Assembly (NCBI GenBank): GCA_035647835.1
Contig: DASRMS010000221.1
Span: 1-32,417, forward strand
Length of the DNA: 32,417 nt
Source of the DNA: UBA9865 sp035647835
GTDB taxonomy: Bacteria; Bacillota; Dethiobacteria; Dethiobacterales; Dethiobacteraceae
Direction: 5' to 3'
In this document: positions 1 to 8,409 of the stretch, piece after piece
Layout of the letters: each line of letters opens with the position of its first letter
Position numbering within the stretch: position 1 is the first letter of the stretch
Notes under the pieces: generated by a model
Database searches by the model: none
What the model was told of the DNA's origin: nothing
Seen by the model: the letters and a program-made list of their open reading frames with translations, nothing else
Made by a program: the position numbers and the translations under genes

Positions 1-133
1 CGGGTCGGGACTTTGCCTCTGGCTTCCTTCAGATTCCACCTCACGATGGACACCCTTGCCTTTGGCTAATGGTTCCCACTGCAAAGCCCATAGCGGACTT
101 TCACCGCCAAGCTACCGCCCATGCCGGGCACAC
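1..133 (-). mobile_element. Group IIC intron, 5' end (runs off the window)
   Basis: Read on the minus strand from 133 downward, the sequence starts GTGTGCCCGGCATGGG, the GUGYG 5' end of a bacterial group II intron. As I recall it, this opening is the same as that of the structurally solved Oceanobacillus iheyensis group IIC intron. Further in are two domain I blocks typical of that class: CAAGGGTGTCC (minus, about 51-41) and GGAATCTGAAGGAAGC (minus, about 37-22). Class C introns are known to insert just behind intrinsic terminators, and this one begins directly after the T-tract of the mutM terminator, in the same orientation. The rest of domain I, any reverse transcriptase ORF and domains V-VI lie beyond the left edge, so I cannot tell whether the intron is intact. 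Only RNA structure, not protein, is expected in these 133 bases. Confidence 0.9.
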
Positions 134-134
134 C

Positions 135-162
135 AAAAAAAGGGCGAACTAGGTTCGCCCTT
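135..162 (-). terminator. Intrinsic terminator of the mutM operon
   Basis: On the minus strand an 8-bp GC-rich stem (GGGCGAAC at 153-160 paired with 142-149, loop of 3), extended by A-T pairs, is followed by a run of seven T (141-135). It lies two bases past the mutM stop codon and ends two bases before the group IIC intron, so it doubles as the intron's target-site hairpin. Confidence 0.93.
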
Positions 163-164
163 CA

Positions 165-989
165 TTACTTTTGACAGCTTGGACAGAAATGTGTACCTCG
201 TCCGGCTACAACGATACGCTCTATGGATGTACCACACTGCAGACAAGCTTGTCCTGTGCGCTGGTAAACACGTAATCGTTCCTGAAACTGACCATAGCCG
301 CCACTAGCGTCACGATAATCACTCATGGTAGTCCCGCGACATTTGATTGCTTCAGTTAACACTTCACAAACAGCTTGGTAAAGAGTTTTTATTTCCTCTG
401 TTGTGAGGGAAGCGGCTGCACGATCAGGACGGATCCTGGCGCAGTGCAGAGACTCGTCGGCATAAATATTACCCAAACCCGCTACAAACTCTTGGTTTAA
501 GAGCAGGGCTTTAATGCTGCCCTTTCTCTTGGCGAACTTACTTACCATATACTCCACGCAAAAGTCCTGACCTAAAGGTTCCGGACCCAGGCAGGCTAAC
601 CCCTTAATCTCACACAATCGCTCCTGGGTCAACCAATAAATAGTGCCAAATTTCCGCACATCATGAAAAGCTAGACAGGTACCATCTGTAAAATTAAAGA
701 CTACATGGGTATGCTTATCTCTCGCCAAAGCAGTAGTAGAAAAGATTAATTTTCCTGTCATCCGCAAATGGATGACGATAACACTTAGATCATCGAGATA
801 GAGATGCAAGTATTTTCCCCGGCGTCCCGTCGCAGCGACTTGGTGCCCGGGCAATTGTGCTGTAAACTCTGCGACCGAGGGGGCTTTTATGGAACCGGCG
901 TAATGTACATCGATGCTGGCAAAAACGCGCCCTGGCAGTACCTGTTCCAGCCCCTGACGTATTGTTTCCACTTCCGGCAATTCCGGCAT
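165..989 (-). CDS. mutM: Formamidopyrimidine-DNA glycosylase (Fpg/MutM)
   Basis: Bifunctional base-excision repair enzyme that removes 8-oxoguanine and other oxidised purines and cuts the abasic site. The protein is 274 residues, normal for the family. It begins MPELPEVE, where Pro2 (first residue after Met removal) is the Schiff-base nucleophile and the following Glu is catalytic; this fixes the start at 989, served by GGAG seven bases upstream. A longer in-frame reading to 1040 would bury the catalytic Pro. The beta-turn lysine (GRRGKYL) is present. The C-terminal zinc finger has Cys at 249, 252, 269 and 272. The gene follows polA by 16 bp and is the last gene of the sigma/anti-sigma/polA/mutM transcript, ended by the hairpin at 135-162. 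A coaE gene often follows in relatives, but here the transcript ends and an intron begins. Confidence 0.97.
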   Translation of the reverse strand: MPELPEVETIRQGLEQVLPGRVFASIDVHYAGSIKAPSVAEFTAQLPGHQVAATGRRGKYLHLYLDDLSVIVIHLRMTGKLIFSTTALARDKHTHVVFNFTDGTCLAFHDVRKFGTIYWLTQERLCEIKGLACLGPEPLGQDFCVEYMVSKFAKRKGSIKALLLNQEFVAGLGNIYADESLHCARIRPDRAAASLTTEEIKTLYQAVCEVLTEAIKCRGTTMSDYRDASGGYGQFQERLRVYQRTGQACLQCGTSIERIVVAGRGTHFCPSCQK

Positions 990-1005
990 TTTGTCACTCC
1001 ATTTA

Positions 1006-3642
1006 TCAGATTTTTTGCATTTCAGCCCAATTGTGACCAACTTTCACCTCAACGAGCAGAGGGACGCTGAGCTGAATGGCCTCTTCCATCTCTCTACGTA
1101 CTATTTTTACTACTTCAGGTAAAATAGCTTCATCAACTTCCAACACTAAATCATCATGAACCTGTAGTATCATTCGTGCTTTATCTCGCCAAGGCTGCAG
1201 CTGCCGCTCTACATTAAGCATCGCTAGTTTAATAATATCCGCTGCCGAGCCTTGAATGGGGGTATTCATAGCTGTACGTTCTGCAAAACTGCGTTTATTG
1301 AAGTTACGATGATTAATGTCTGGCAAATAGCGGCGTCGATTTAAAATAGTGGTAACATAGCCGTTTTGTTTAGCCTCTGCCACGATGCGCTGCATGTAAT
1401 CATGGACGCCCGGCAGACGTTCAAAGTAACGTTCGATATACGATTTGGCTTCCTGCCTGGTAATTCCCAACTGGCGGGAAAGACCATAATCACTGATGCC
1501 ATAAATTATGCCAAAGTTAACAGCTTTAGCCCGTTCACGTAAAGCTTTGCTTACTTCCTCGGGCGGCACATCAAAGACCTCGGAGGCTGTACGCAGATGG
1601 ATGTCTTCTCCTGCCTTAAAGGAGCTGATCAGCACTTGATCACCTGAAATATGAGCCATCACCCGCAATTCGATTTGCGAATAATCAGCAGATAAAAGGA
1701 CTTTACCTTCAGTTCCGGGGACAAAGGCACGACGAATACGACGCCCCTCCTCAAGCCTGATCGGAATGTTTTGCAGATTAGGCTCTGCACTGCTTAAACG
1801 CCCCGTAGCAGTTACTGTTTGCTTAAAAGTGGTATGAATACGCCCGGTTTGCGGATTTATGAGTTTAGCCATACCCGCTAGATAAGTGCCGAGTAATTTT
1901 ATTAAAGTACGGTACTGTAATATTTTTTCCACAATTTCATGGTGTGGTGCTAACTCTTCCAAAACCTGGGCATTAGTAGAATAACCAGTTTTTGTTTTTT
2001 TCAAAGCTGGCAACCCTAATTTTTCAAAAAGGATCACCGCCAATTGTTTTGGCGAATTTAAATTGAATTCTTCTCCGGCCAACTCAAAGATATCTTGCTG
2101 CAGCACAGCGATCCGTTGACTGAACTCATCACGCAAGGCTGCTAAAGTCGCCTGATCTACGGCTACCCCTTGCCGCTCCATACGTGCTAACACGGCAGCT
2201 AACGGTAATTCAAGTTGATGATAAAGGGCGGCCAGATCAAATTCTTGCAGTTTTGCTAATAAGACAGGATATAAATCAAAAAGCGTACGCACAGCAGCAC
2301 AAAGATAATTACTTTCGCAGGTTGTATCCGTCTCTTTTTTGCCGGGAGCCTGCGGCAGGTGGCGCTGGAGATAATGCTGCGCTAATTTTTGTGGTGGATA
2401 ACCATTTTCCAGCGGGTCGAGCAGATATGCAGCTAAAGCAGCATCAAACAGTGGTGCAGTGGGCTCTTTCCCTGTTAACTGCCAACAAATATTAATCCAG
2501 GCTTTGCTATCGTAAGTTAAAGTAGTAAAAGAACTGTCGAGCAGCATCTCAAGCACTACTGCTAGATCACGCTGCTCAGTTAACGGTAAAAATATGGTTT
2601 CGACACTTGTTGCTACGGCAAGGCCCTTCAGCGTCTCCTGCCAGGCAGCATCAAGGGGCAGCGGCGTAATAGCCACAGCACTTTCTTCTGCCAGGGCAGG
2701 AAAAAATTCTCTCCACTCATTTAATGTCACTTGACGATAAGCTTCCGTAGTAATTTGTTCCGCCGCCCGACTTTCACTGTCTGGTAATTTATCCAGTAAA
2801 GAATTAAACTCCAGTTGAGTAAAAATTCGGCGTAACCCCTCGAGCTGCGGCGCCTGACGCTGATAGTGTGCAGGCACAAAATTTAGGGGAACATCTGTCA
2901 CAATTGTCGCTAAATACTTACTTAAATAGGCCTGTTCGCGGTTATCCTCAAGTCTGGACCGCAGTTTTCCTTTTATCTCTGCCAGATGCTCATAAACACC
3001 AGCCATTGTACCAAATTGCGCAAGCAGATGCTGTGCGGTTTTTTCACCGACGCCCGGCACACCCGGAATATTGTCTGAGGCATCCCCCTTCAGCCCTTTA
3101 TAATCGATAAATTGCTGAGCCGTTAAACCATATTTGTTTTTTAAAGTCTCTTCATTATAGCGTTCTACCTGCGTAATCCCGCGGCGCGTGAAAATTACTT
3201 CTGCCGGAATATCCACTAATTGAAAGATATCGGCATCGCCACTAACAATCACAGGCGTCAATTGATGCTTTTTGCCCAGCACTGCTAGTGTACCAATCAA
3301 ATCATCAGCTTCGAAGCCCGCCATTTCCTCCACCGGAATTTGTAGTGCTGCTAAAACCTCGCGCACATAAGAAAATTGTTCTGACAACTCTTGGGGTGTT
3401 TTTTCCCGCCGACCTTTATATGCACTATACTTTTCATGGCGAAATGTTTTTTTGCTTTTGTCAAAGGCTACGACCACATAGTCTGGTGCCTCATCCTCTA
3501 GAACTTTTAGCAGCATTGTCGTAAAACCGTAAACAGCGTTAGTATATAACCCTTGCTTTGTTTGCAAAAGCGGCAGTGCAAAGAATGCACGGTAAACCAA
3601 GCTGCTACCATCAATAATTAAAAATTTCTGCTTGTCCTTCAC
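1006..3642 (-). CDS. polA: DNA polymerase I
   Basis: Family A polymerase for Okazaki-fragment maturation and repair synthesis, 878 residues. The N-terminal 290 or so residues form the 5' nuclease (FEADDLIGTL, SGDADIFQL, GDASDNIPGVPGVG with its helix-hairpin-helix). The middle domain (about 310-470) resembles a 3'-5' exonuclease but lacks the D-x-E start motif: where it is expected the protein reads VAITPLPLDAAW, so proofreading is probably absent, as in Bacillus and Thermus. The polymerase domain has motif A (LLSADYSQIELR), motif B (RAKAVNFGIIYG) and motif C near residue 829. Motif C reads HDD rather than the usual HDE. The start is GTG at 3642, overlapping the anti-sigma stop as GTGA, with AAGGGGG eight bases upstream. 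Coupling to the sigma/anti-sigma pair is unusual. The stop lies 16 bp before mutM. Confidence 0.97.
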   Translation of the reverse strand: MKDKQKFLIIDGSSLVYRAFFALPLLQTKQGLYTNAVYGFTTMLLKVLEDEAPDYVVVAFDKSKKTFRHEKYSAYKGRREKTPQELSEQFSYVREVLAALQIPVEEMAGFEADDLIGTLAVLGKKHQLTPVIVSGDADIFQLVDIPAEVIFTRRGITQVERYNEETLKNKYGLTAQQFIDYKGLKGDASDNIPGVPGVGEKTAQHLLAQFGTMAGVYEHLAEIKGKLRSRLEDNREQAYLSKYLATIVTDVPLNFVPAHYQRQAPQLEGLRRIFTQLEFNSLLDKLPDSESRAAEQITTEAYRQVTLNEWREFFPALAEESAVAITPLPLDAAWQETLKGLAVATSVETIFLPLTEQRDLAVVLEMLLDSSFTTLTYDSKAWINICWQLTGKEPTAPLFDAALAAYLLDPLENGYPPQKLAQHYLQRHLPQAPGKKETDTTCESNYLCAAVRTLFDLYPVLLAKLQEFDLAALYHQLELPLAAVLARMERQGVAVDQATLAALRDEFSQRIAVLQQDIFELAGEEFNLNSPKQLAVILFEKLGLPALKKTKTGYSTNAQVLEELAPHHEIVEKILQYRTLIKLLGTYLAGMAKLINPQTGRIHTTFKQTVTATGRLSSAEPNLQNIPIRLEEGRRIRRAFVPGTEGKVLLSADYSQIELRVMAHISGDQVLISSFKAGEDIHLRTASEVFDVPPEEVSKALRERAKAVNFGIIYGISDYGLSRQLGITRQEAKSYIERYFERLPGVHDYMQRIVAEAKQNGYVTTILNRRRYLPDINHRNFNKRSFAERTAMNTPIQGSAADIIKLAMLNVERQLQPWRDKARMILQVHDDLVLEVDEAILPEVVKIVRREMEEAIQLSVPLLVEVKVGHNWAEMQKI

Positions 3643-4232
3643 GGCAGCAACCCCCTTCTTTTTTTTCTGGCCATCATTAGTAAGATAATAATAACCGTGC
3701 TCAGTACCAGATTGACTACCAAACGCGGCGAAAATCTAGGCTGTGCTGGGCGTTTAGTTTGTCTTTGTGCGGCGACAACCGCTGACTCATCTGCTTTTTT
3801 TATTACCTGTTCTTCACTTTCAGCCCCTGAAAACTGCTCGGCTGGCGGAGAGGAGTTATCAAACATGACAGCACTACCATCATAACCGCGTATTTCAGGT
3901 GTCCCATCAGCTGCCCATGGCAGCAGGTTACCGGCAATTAATAGGACAAAGACGGCAGCCGCGGCCATAATTTGTACTAAACCAGGGGCTAAATGAGTTC
4001 GGTTTGCTTGTTTTTCTTGCTTTAAGGTGCTAAGCACAGCACTGCGTAAGTTTGGTGGCGGCGTGAGCTTCTCTGCCTGCTGCACCCATTGTACTGCACT
4101 TTTTGTTTCTGTTGTTAGCTTTCTACAAAGAGCGCAAGTTTGTAGATGTCGTTCGTAAGCATTTTTCCGTTCAGCCGGTAGCAGCTCATCTAGATATTCT
4201 GCCATGCTCTCTATTACTTCTTCACAAGTCAT
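3639..4232 (-). CDS. Membrane anti-sigma factor with putative zinc finger (ZAS type)
   Basis: Likely holds the adjacent ECF sigma factor inactive at the membrane. The N-terminal 70 residues form a zinc-finger anti-sigma domain: Cys3, then His29-x3-Cys33-x2-Cys36 (HLQTCALC), the classic ZAS motif. A hydrophobic segment lies at about 86-105 and a second at 171-188, followed by the basic tail RKKRRG. The linker between them (about 110-170) is acidic and Ser/Ala-rich and probably extracytoplasmic, where a signal or site-1 protease could act. The start codon overlaps the sigma stop (ATGA) and the stop overlaps the polA start (GTGA), so all three are translationally coupled. Two membrane segments is more than the single one common in RsiW-type proteins. 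The ligand is unknown. Confidence 0.88.
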   Translation of the reverse strand: MTCEEVIESMAEYLDELLPAERKNAYERHLQTCALCRKLTTETKSAVQWVQQAEKLTPPPNLRSAVLSTLKQEKQANRTHLAPGLVQIMAAAAVFVLLIAGNLLPWAADGTPEIRGYDGSAVMFDNSSPPAEQFSGAESEEQVIKKADESAVVAAQRQTKRPAQPRFSPRLVVNLVLSTVIIILLMMARKKRRGLLP

Positions 4233-4870
4233 TTTTTAGCCCCCTTTCTTTGTTGGATGTGCTCAGGCTGAATTTGTTCCTCTTTTTGCAGATAAAGTTC
4301 ACGCAAACTTGCGCGCGCCCTATTTAAACGTGATTTAAGCGTACCCATTTTTACCTGTAAAATAGCCGCTATTTCCTCATAGCTGAAACCATCGAGGTCC
4401 CGCAGTGCCAAGACTGCGCGTTGTGCAGGCGGCAGTTGTGTTAGTAAAGTTTGAATTTCAAACTGCAGTTCTCGCCTGATAGTTGCAGTTAGGGGATCTG
4501 GAGCATCATCAGGTATTTGCCGCTGCAGTTCTCCGTCCTTTGTGGAAATTGGTTGATCTAGCGAGAGCATGGGCTGATATTTTTTGCGCTTACGCTGCTC
4601 ATCTAAACAGGTGTTGGCCGCAATACGATAAAGCCACGTGGAAAACTGGGCTTGGCCTTTAAATAACGGCAGCGCCCGAAAGGCCTTTAAAAACGCTTCT
4701 TGTGCTAAATCAGCAGTATCTTCCGGATTGCCAGACATGCGGTAACATAAGGCATATACTTTTTTTTCATAACGCTGCATCAATTGATCAAAGGCTAACA
4801 AATCGCCAGCCTGACAACGTCTCACAAGTATTTTTTCCCTCTCTGGCAATCTGCTCACCTTGCCCTTCAA
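4229..4870 (-). CDS. RNA polymerase sigma factor, ECF (SigW-like)
   Basis: Extracytoplasmic-function sigma factor of 213 residues. Region 2 spans about 24-95, with the core-binding and -10-reading segment DLAQEAFLKAF and the FSTWLYRIAANTCLD stretch typical of the SigW/SigE group. Region 4 spans about 138-192 with the helix-turn-helix FSYEEIAAILQVKMGTLKSR. No region 3 is present, as expected for ECF. The start is probably TTG at 4870; a GTG at 4858 preceded by GAAGGG is an alternative that shortens it by four residues. The gene heads an operon with its anti-sigma, polA and mutM. The upstream sequence carries a housekeeping-like promoter rather than an AAC/CGT ECF promoter, so self-activation is not evident. 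The regulon is unknown. Confidence 0.93.
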   Translation of the reverse strand: MKGKVSRLPEREKILVRRCQAGDLLAFDQLMQRYEKKVYALCYRMSGNPEDTADLAQEAFLKAFRALPLFKGQAQFSTWLYRIAANTCLDEQRKRKKYQPMLSLDQPISTKDGELQRQIPDDAPDPLTATIRRELQFEIQTLLTQLPPAQRAVLALRDLDGFSYEEIAAILQVKMGTLKSRLNRARASLRELYLQKEEQIQPEHIQQRKGAKK

Positions 4871-4889
4871 TGATCTTGTCCCACCACAA

Positions 4890-4919
4890 ATTATAGCACC
4901 TTGGCACTCCTTGGAGCAA
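4890..4919 (-). promoter_or_regulatory. Sigma-A-like promoter before the ECF sigma operon
   Basis: On the minus strand TTGCTC (4919-4914) is followed after 18 bases by a perfect TATAAT (4895-4890), about 20 bases before the TTG start. I looked for the AAC...CGT pattern of ECF-dependent promoters here and did not find one at proper spacing. Confidence 0.5.
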
Positions 4920-4949
4920 GCTGCTCACCCTTACGATCACACAGCCAGA

Positions 4950-4990
4950 ATAAATAAAGCCAGAATTACTGATCGTGTAATTCTGGCTTT
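4950..4990 (-). terminator. Intrinsic terminator after rpe
   Basis: Perfect 14-bp inverted repeat: AAAGCCAGAATTAC at 4956-4969 and its complement at 4977-4990, with a 7-base loop. On the minus strand the stem ends in CTTT and continues ATTTATT, giving a U-rich tail. It starts 15 bases past the rpe stop codon and separates that operon from the ECF sigma operon. Confidence 0.85.
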
Positions 4991-5005
4991 AGCTTGTCAT
5001 ACGGA

Positions 5006-5659
5006 CTAAACTACTTTAGTTTCCGTTTGTAACATTTTAATAGCTTGTACCACATTCTGCTCACCAAAAACGGCTGTGCCAGCAACGAGTACGGTGGCAC
5101 CTGCTGCTTGGACCAGCGATGCTGTAGTTTGATTAATGCCACCGTCTACCTGGATTTCAATTTTACGCTGCCCAATCATATTTTTCAGCTTTTCTATTTT
5201 TGGTAACATCGCGGGGATAAATTTTTGGCCGCCAAAACCGGGATTAACACTCATAATTAATACTAAATCCAGATCATCAAGCACATGTTCCAGCACAGAG
5301 AGTGGTGTTGCCGGATTTAAAGCCACACCGGCTTTGACCCCAAGCTTACGTACCATCTGCAGCACGCGGTGCAGGTGCACACATGCTTCTGCTGACACAG
5401 TTAGTAAATCTGCCCCGGCAGCAACAAAAGCTTCTAAAAATCTATCTGGTTGTTCGATCATCAAATGAACGTCAAAAAATAATTGACTAGTGTGGCGCAG
5501 TGACTTTACTAACTGCGGCCCCATCGTCAGGTTAGGGACAAAATGACCATCCATGACATCAAAATGCAGCCAATCTGCTCCTGCTGTTTCTACTTTTTTA
5601 ACTTCTTCCGCTAAACGAGAGAAATCTGCAGCCAGCAATGAAGGTGCGATCTTTACCAT
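5006..5659 (-). CDS. rpe: Ribulose-phosphate 3-epimerase
   Basis: Interconverts ribulose 5-phosphate and xylulose 5-phosphate in the pentose phosphate pathway; a cytosolic TIM-barrel metalloenzyme. The 217-residue length is standard. Metal and catalytic residues are visible: His32 and Asp34 in HFDVMDGHFVPN, His65 in DVHLMI, and Asp172 in VDGGIN. The phosphate-binding loop SVNPGFGGQKF lies at about 137-147. The ATG at 5659 has GGAGAGGAG upstream, inside the end of rsgA, whose stop is only two bases away. It is the last gene of the rlmN-prpC-prkC-rsgA-rpe unit, as in Bacillus, and is followed by a strong hairpin terminator. Confidence 0.97.
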   Translation of the reverse strand: MVKIAPSLLAADFSRLAEEVKKVETAGADWLHFDVMDGHFVPNLTMGPQLVKSLRHTSQLFFDVHLMIEQPDRFLEAFVAAGADLLTVSAEACVHLHRVLQMVRKLGVKAGVALNPATPLSVLEHVLDDLDLVLIMSVNPGFGGQKFIPAMLPKIEKLKNMIGQRKIEIQVDGGINQTTASLVQAAGATVLVAGTAVFGEQNVVQAIKMLQTETKVV

Positions 5660-5661
5660 AG

Positions 5662-6543
5662 TTAGTAACTCCTCTCCTGCTGCTTTATTTCATGTAAAAA
5701 GAATAAGTAGTTATCATAACGGCTGTGGGTTAGTTTGCCTGCACCTACAGCTTCTCGCACAGCACAGGCAGGCTCCCCTTGATGAGTACAACTAGTAAAG
5801 CGACAATCAACGATGTATTGAAAAAACTCAGGAAAATAGAAAGCTAAATTATTACTGCTGATTCCAATCAATTCTAGTTGACTAAACCCTGGCGAATCGG
5901 CGATCAGCCCGCCGCTGTCAAGCGAGAGTAACTCAACATGACGCGTTGTATGGCGTCCTTGTTTACTTTTTTCCGAAACCGCAGCTGTTCTTAACTCTAG
6001 GCCGGGCTGCAAACGGTTCAGCAAAGAAGACTTGCCAACCCCGGAGGGTCCCGCCAAGACAGATACTCGTTCGTTTAGTTCTTGGCGTAATTGGTCAATA
6101 CCTTGATTGTATTTGGCACTAGTAAAAAGCACCGTATAACCAGCGAGGCTGCTATAAAGATGGTGGAAATCAGCCAGATCATCAAGGCGCAAATCCTCTT
6201 TATTCACACAAATAACTGACCTTAACTGTTGGGCTTCCGCTAAAACCAGCAGGCGATCAAGCAGCTGCAGCGAAAGGGGTGGATTTTGCGGTGCACAGAC
6301 AATTATCACCTGATCCACATTTGATACCTGGGGGCGCAACAAATGTGTCCGGCGCGGCTCGATTTCTTCCAGCACACCCTCCTGGTCAGAAAGGCGTGTG
6401 AAACGAACATAATCGCCTACATAAATACCGGTATTTGTTTTTTTTAAACGGCCGCGGGCACGGCAGCGATATTCTTCACCATCTGCTGTTTTTACATCGT
6501 AAAAGCCGCCCACAGCTCTAATTATCATACCCCGCAGAGTCAA
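5662..6543 (-). CDS. rsgA: Ribosome small subunit-dependent GTPase A (RsgA/YloQ/CpgA)
   Basis: Circularly permuted GTPase that checks late 30S subunit assembly. It has 293 residues: an OB-fold (about 1-70), then GTPase motifs in permuted order G4 (NKED, 114-117), G1 P-loop (GPSGVGKSS, 165-173) and G3 (DSPG, 216-219), with GRHTT (197-201) between them. The C-terminal zinc site has Cys247, Cys252, His254 and Cys260. The start is TTG at 6543, behind AAAGGGTGA; the first residues line up with the Bacillus protein, whose Gly-x-Ile-Ile precedes GFY in the same way, while an ATG at 6528 would trim five residues and has a poorly spaced SD. Its place next to prkC fits reports that this GTPase is a target of PrkC/PrpC in Bacillus. 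Confidence 0.96.
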   Translation of the reverse strand: MTLRGMIIRAVGGFYDVKTADGEEYRCRARGRLKKTNTGIYVGDYVRFTRLSDQEGVLEEIEPRRTHLLRPQVSNVDQVIIVCAPQNPPLSLQLLDRLLVLAEAQQLRSVICVNKEDLRLDDLADFHHLYSSLAGYTVLFTSAKYNQGIDQLRQELNERVSVLAGPSGVGKSSLLNRLQPGLELRTAAVSEKSKQGRHTTRHVELLSLDSGGLIADSPGFSQLELIGISSNNLAFYFPEFFQYIVDCRFTSCTHQGEPACAVREAVGAGKLTHSRYDNYLFFLHEIKQQERSY

Positions 6544-6556
6544 TCACCCTTTCTTT

Positions 6557-8380
6557 TTAGGGGAAACTTTTTGTATCAACCTGATCATTCCATTTTACTT
6601 CCACTGTACCACTGCCAAACCCGATAATGGTAATGGGCTGACCATCACTAGTGTAAGTTTCTGTTCTGTCCCCTGTTTCATCGTGAATAACTACTGTAAT
6701 AGTTTCACCTGCCGGGATATCTTCTGTGTTAATTTCAATGGGGTATTGTTCCAGCTCAGGTGTGGGTAGTTCTTTGGGACCCTTACTGAGATATAAATCT
6801 ACAAAGTCACCAGCCTGTACCATTTCATTAGGTTCTGGAAATTGACTATAAATAAGCCCGGCGCCTATATCTTCATTGTTTTCTTCAGCAACATGGCGTA
6901 TGTTTAAATTAAACAGTTCTAACCAGGTAGTTGCCTCTTCCAGTGATAACCCCCGCAGATCTTTTAGTTTAAAGGGTTGACCCCCCTTACTAATATTCAA
7001 AGTCACGGTAGAACCTTTCGCAATTCGATTACCCGCACCCGGATCCTGCGAGACTACAGTATTTGGTGCTTCCACGCTGTGTACTTCATTTATTTCCACT
7101 ACAAAATTCTCTTCTAAAAGTAAAGCAGCTTCCCGACGCATTTTTCCCACGACACTATCAACTTGCACGAGCTGCGGCCCTGTACTTAATGTTAAAGTAA
7201 TCTTTCGACCTTCTTTGACTTTTTTGCCAGCCGCTGGGTCTTGACGAATTACTGCTCCTGCCGGCACAGTATCACTGGGAATTTGGTCAGCTAAAGCTGC
7301 TGTTAACCCTGCCTCTTCTAAAATTATAGTGGCCTTTTGTAGTGTTTCTCCTTCTACTGTCGGCACCTCCACCTCAGGCACATAGAAGACCTGCAGCAGA
7401 CGTACGACACCAAAGGCAAAGAGCGCTAACAATAATACTGCGCCAGCAATAGCTGCTGTGCGTGCCCTTGGTCTCTTTGCTGCCGTTTTATGTTGGCCTT
7501 TGCTCATACCCTTGCCACCTGTGATAGGCACCGGCTCCATCGTGGAGCGTCGCCCTTCTCGGCCTTGCAGCCAAGCAGTGAGTTCAGAGGCCATGGCCTG
7601 CACCGAAGGAAAACGATCTTCTGGTTCTTTCTCCACCGCCCGACTAATAATCTGATTAATCGAATCTGGTATTTCAGGATTTAAGGCTTTGGCTTTGGGG
7701 AAGGGCTCTTGTAAATGTTTTAGCGCAATAGAAACAGGTGACTGCCCCTGATAAGGAACCTGACCAGTCAGCATCTCAAACAAGACAATACCTAAAGAAT
7801 AGATGTCCGATTTTTCGTCTGTCAGGCCGCCCCGAGCTTGCTCTGGTGAAAAATAGTGTACTGAACCTAAAATTGAGCCATTATTGTAAGTTATAGTGGA
7901 AGCAGTAACGGCTTGAGCAATACCAAAATCAGTGACTTTGATGCGCCCGTCTTCACTGATTAAAATATTGTGCGGCTTCACATCACGATGAATAATGCCG
8001 TGTTTATGGGCGTGTTCTAAAGCCTGCGCCATATGTAAAGCGTACTCCACGGCCATGCGTACAGGCAGGCGTTCCAGCTCAGTAATTAGCTCTTTAAGAG
8101 ACCTGCCATGAATATATTCCATCACAATATAATGAATACCATCTTCATAACCCACATCATAAATACTAACAATATTAGGATGTGAAAGACTTGCTGCCGC
8201 TTGTGCTTCCCGACGAAAACGGCGGACAAAGTCCTGGTCACTAACATATTCGGGACGTAATACTTTAATGGTGACATGGCGATTAAGGAGGTTATCCATC
8301 CCCTTATAAACAAAGGCTGTACCTCCATCACCTATTTTCTCTACAATTTGATAGCGATTCCCCAGTATCTTCCCAATCAT
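6557..8380 (-). CDS. prkC: Ser/Thr protein kinase with PASTA domains (PrkC/PknB)
   Basis: Membrane receptor-type kinase that senses peptidoglycan fragments; in spore formers it takes part in germination and cell-wall control. The start is set at the ATG at 8380 (AGAGGTGA five bases upstream), giving 607 residues and the family-like opening MIGKILGNRYQI; a GTG three codons earlier is less likely. Kinase domain: glycine loop GDGGTAFVY (17-25), Lys39, HRDVKPHN (131-138), DFG (151-153). One transmembrane helix at about 313-333 follows a basic linker. Three PASTA repeats come next (about 337-402, 403-468, 469-536), then a 70-residue tail like the short Ig-like domain seen in other Firmicutes. The GTP-binding neighbour rsgA and phosphatase prpC flank it. 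The stop lies 13 bp from rsgA. Confidence 0.97.
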   Translation of the reverse strand: MIGKILGNRYQIVEKIGDGGTAFVYKGMDNLLNRHVTIKVLRPEYVSDQDFVRRFRREAQAAASLSHPNIVSIYDVGYEDGIHYIVMEYIHGRSLKELITELERLPVRMAVEYALHMAQALEHAHKHGIIHRDVKPHNILISEDGRIKVTDFGIAQAVTASTITYNNGSILGSVHYFSPEQARGGLTDEKSDIYSLGIVLFEMLTGQVPYQGQSPVSIALKHLQEPFPKAKALNPEIPDSINQIISRAVEKEPEDRFPSVQAMASELTAWLQGREGRRSTMEPVPITGGKGMSKGQHKTAAKRPRARTAAIAGAVLLLALFAFGVVRLLQVFYVPEVEVPTVEGETLQKATIILEEAGLTAALADQIPSDTVPAGAVIRQDPAAGKKVKEGRKITLTLSTGPQLVQVDSVVGKMRREAALLLEENFVVEINEVHSVEAPNTVVSQDPGAGNRIAKGSTVTLNISKGGQPFKLKDLRGLSLEEATTWLELFNLNIRHVAEENNEDIGAGLIYSQFPEPNEMVQAGDFVDLYLSKGPKELPTPELEQYPIEINTEDIPAGETITVVIHDETGDRTETYTSDGQPITIIGFGSGTVEVKWNDQVDTKSFP

Positions 8381-8409
8381 CTTTTTCACCTCTAGTCGTT
8401 GACCAAGAG

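Noticed and set aside
56..307. Plus-strand open frame of 83 codons across the left edge
   Set aside because: It spans the group IIC intron RNA, the mutM terminator and the mutM 3' end in antisense; no SD and no protein-like pattern.
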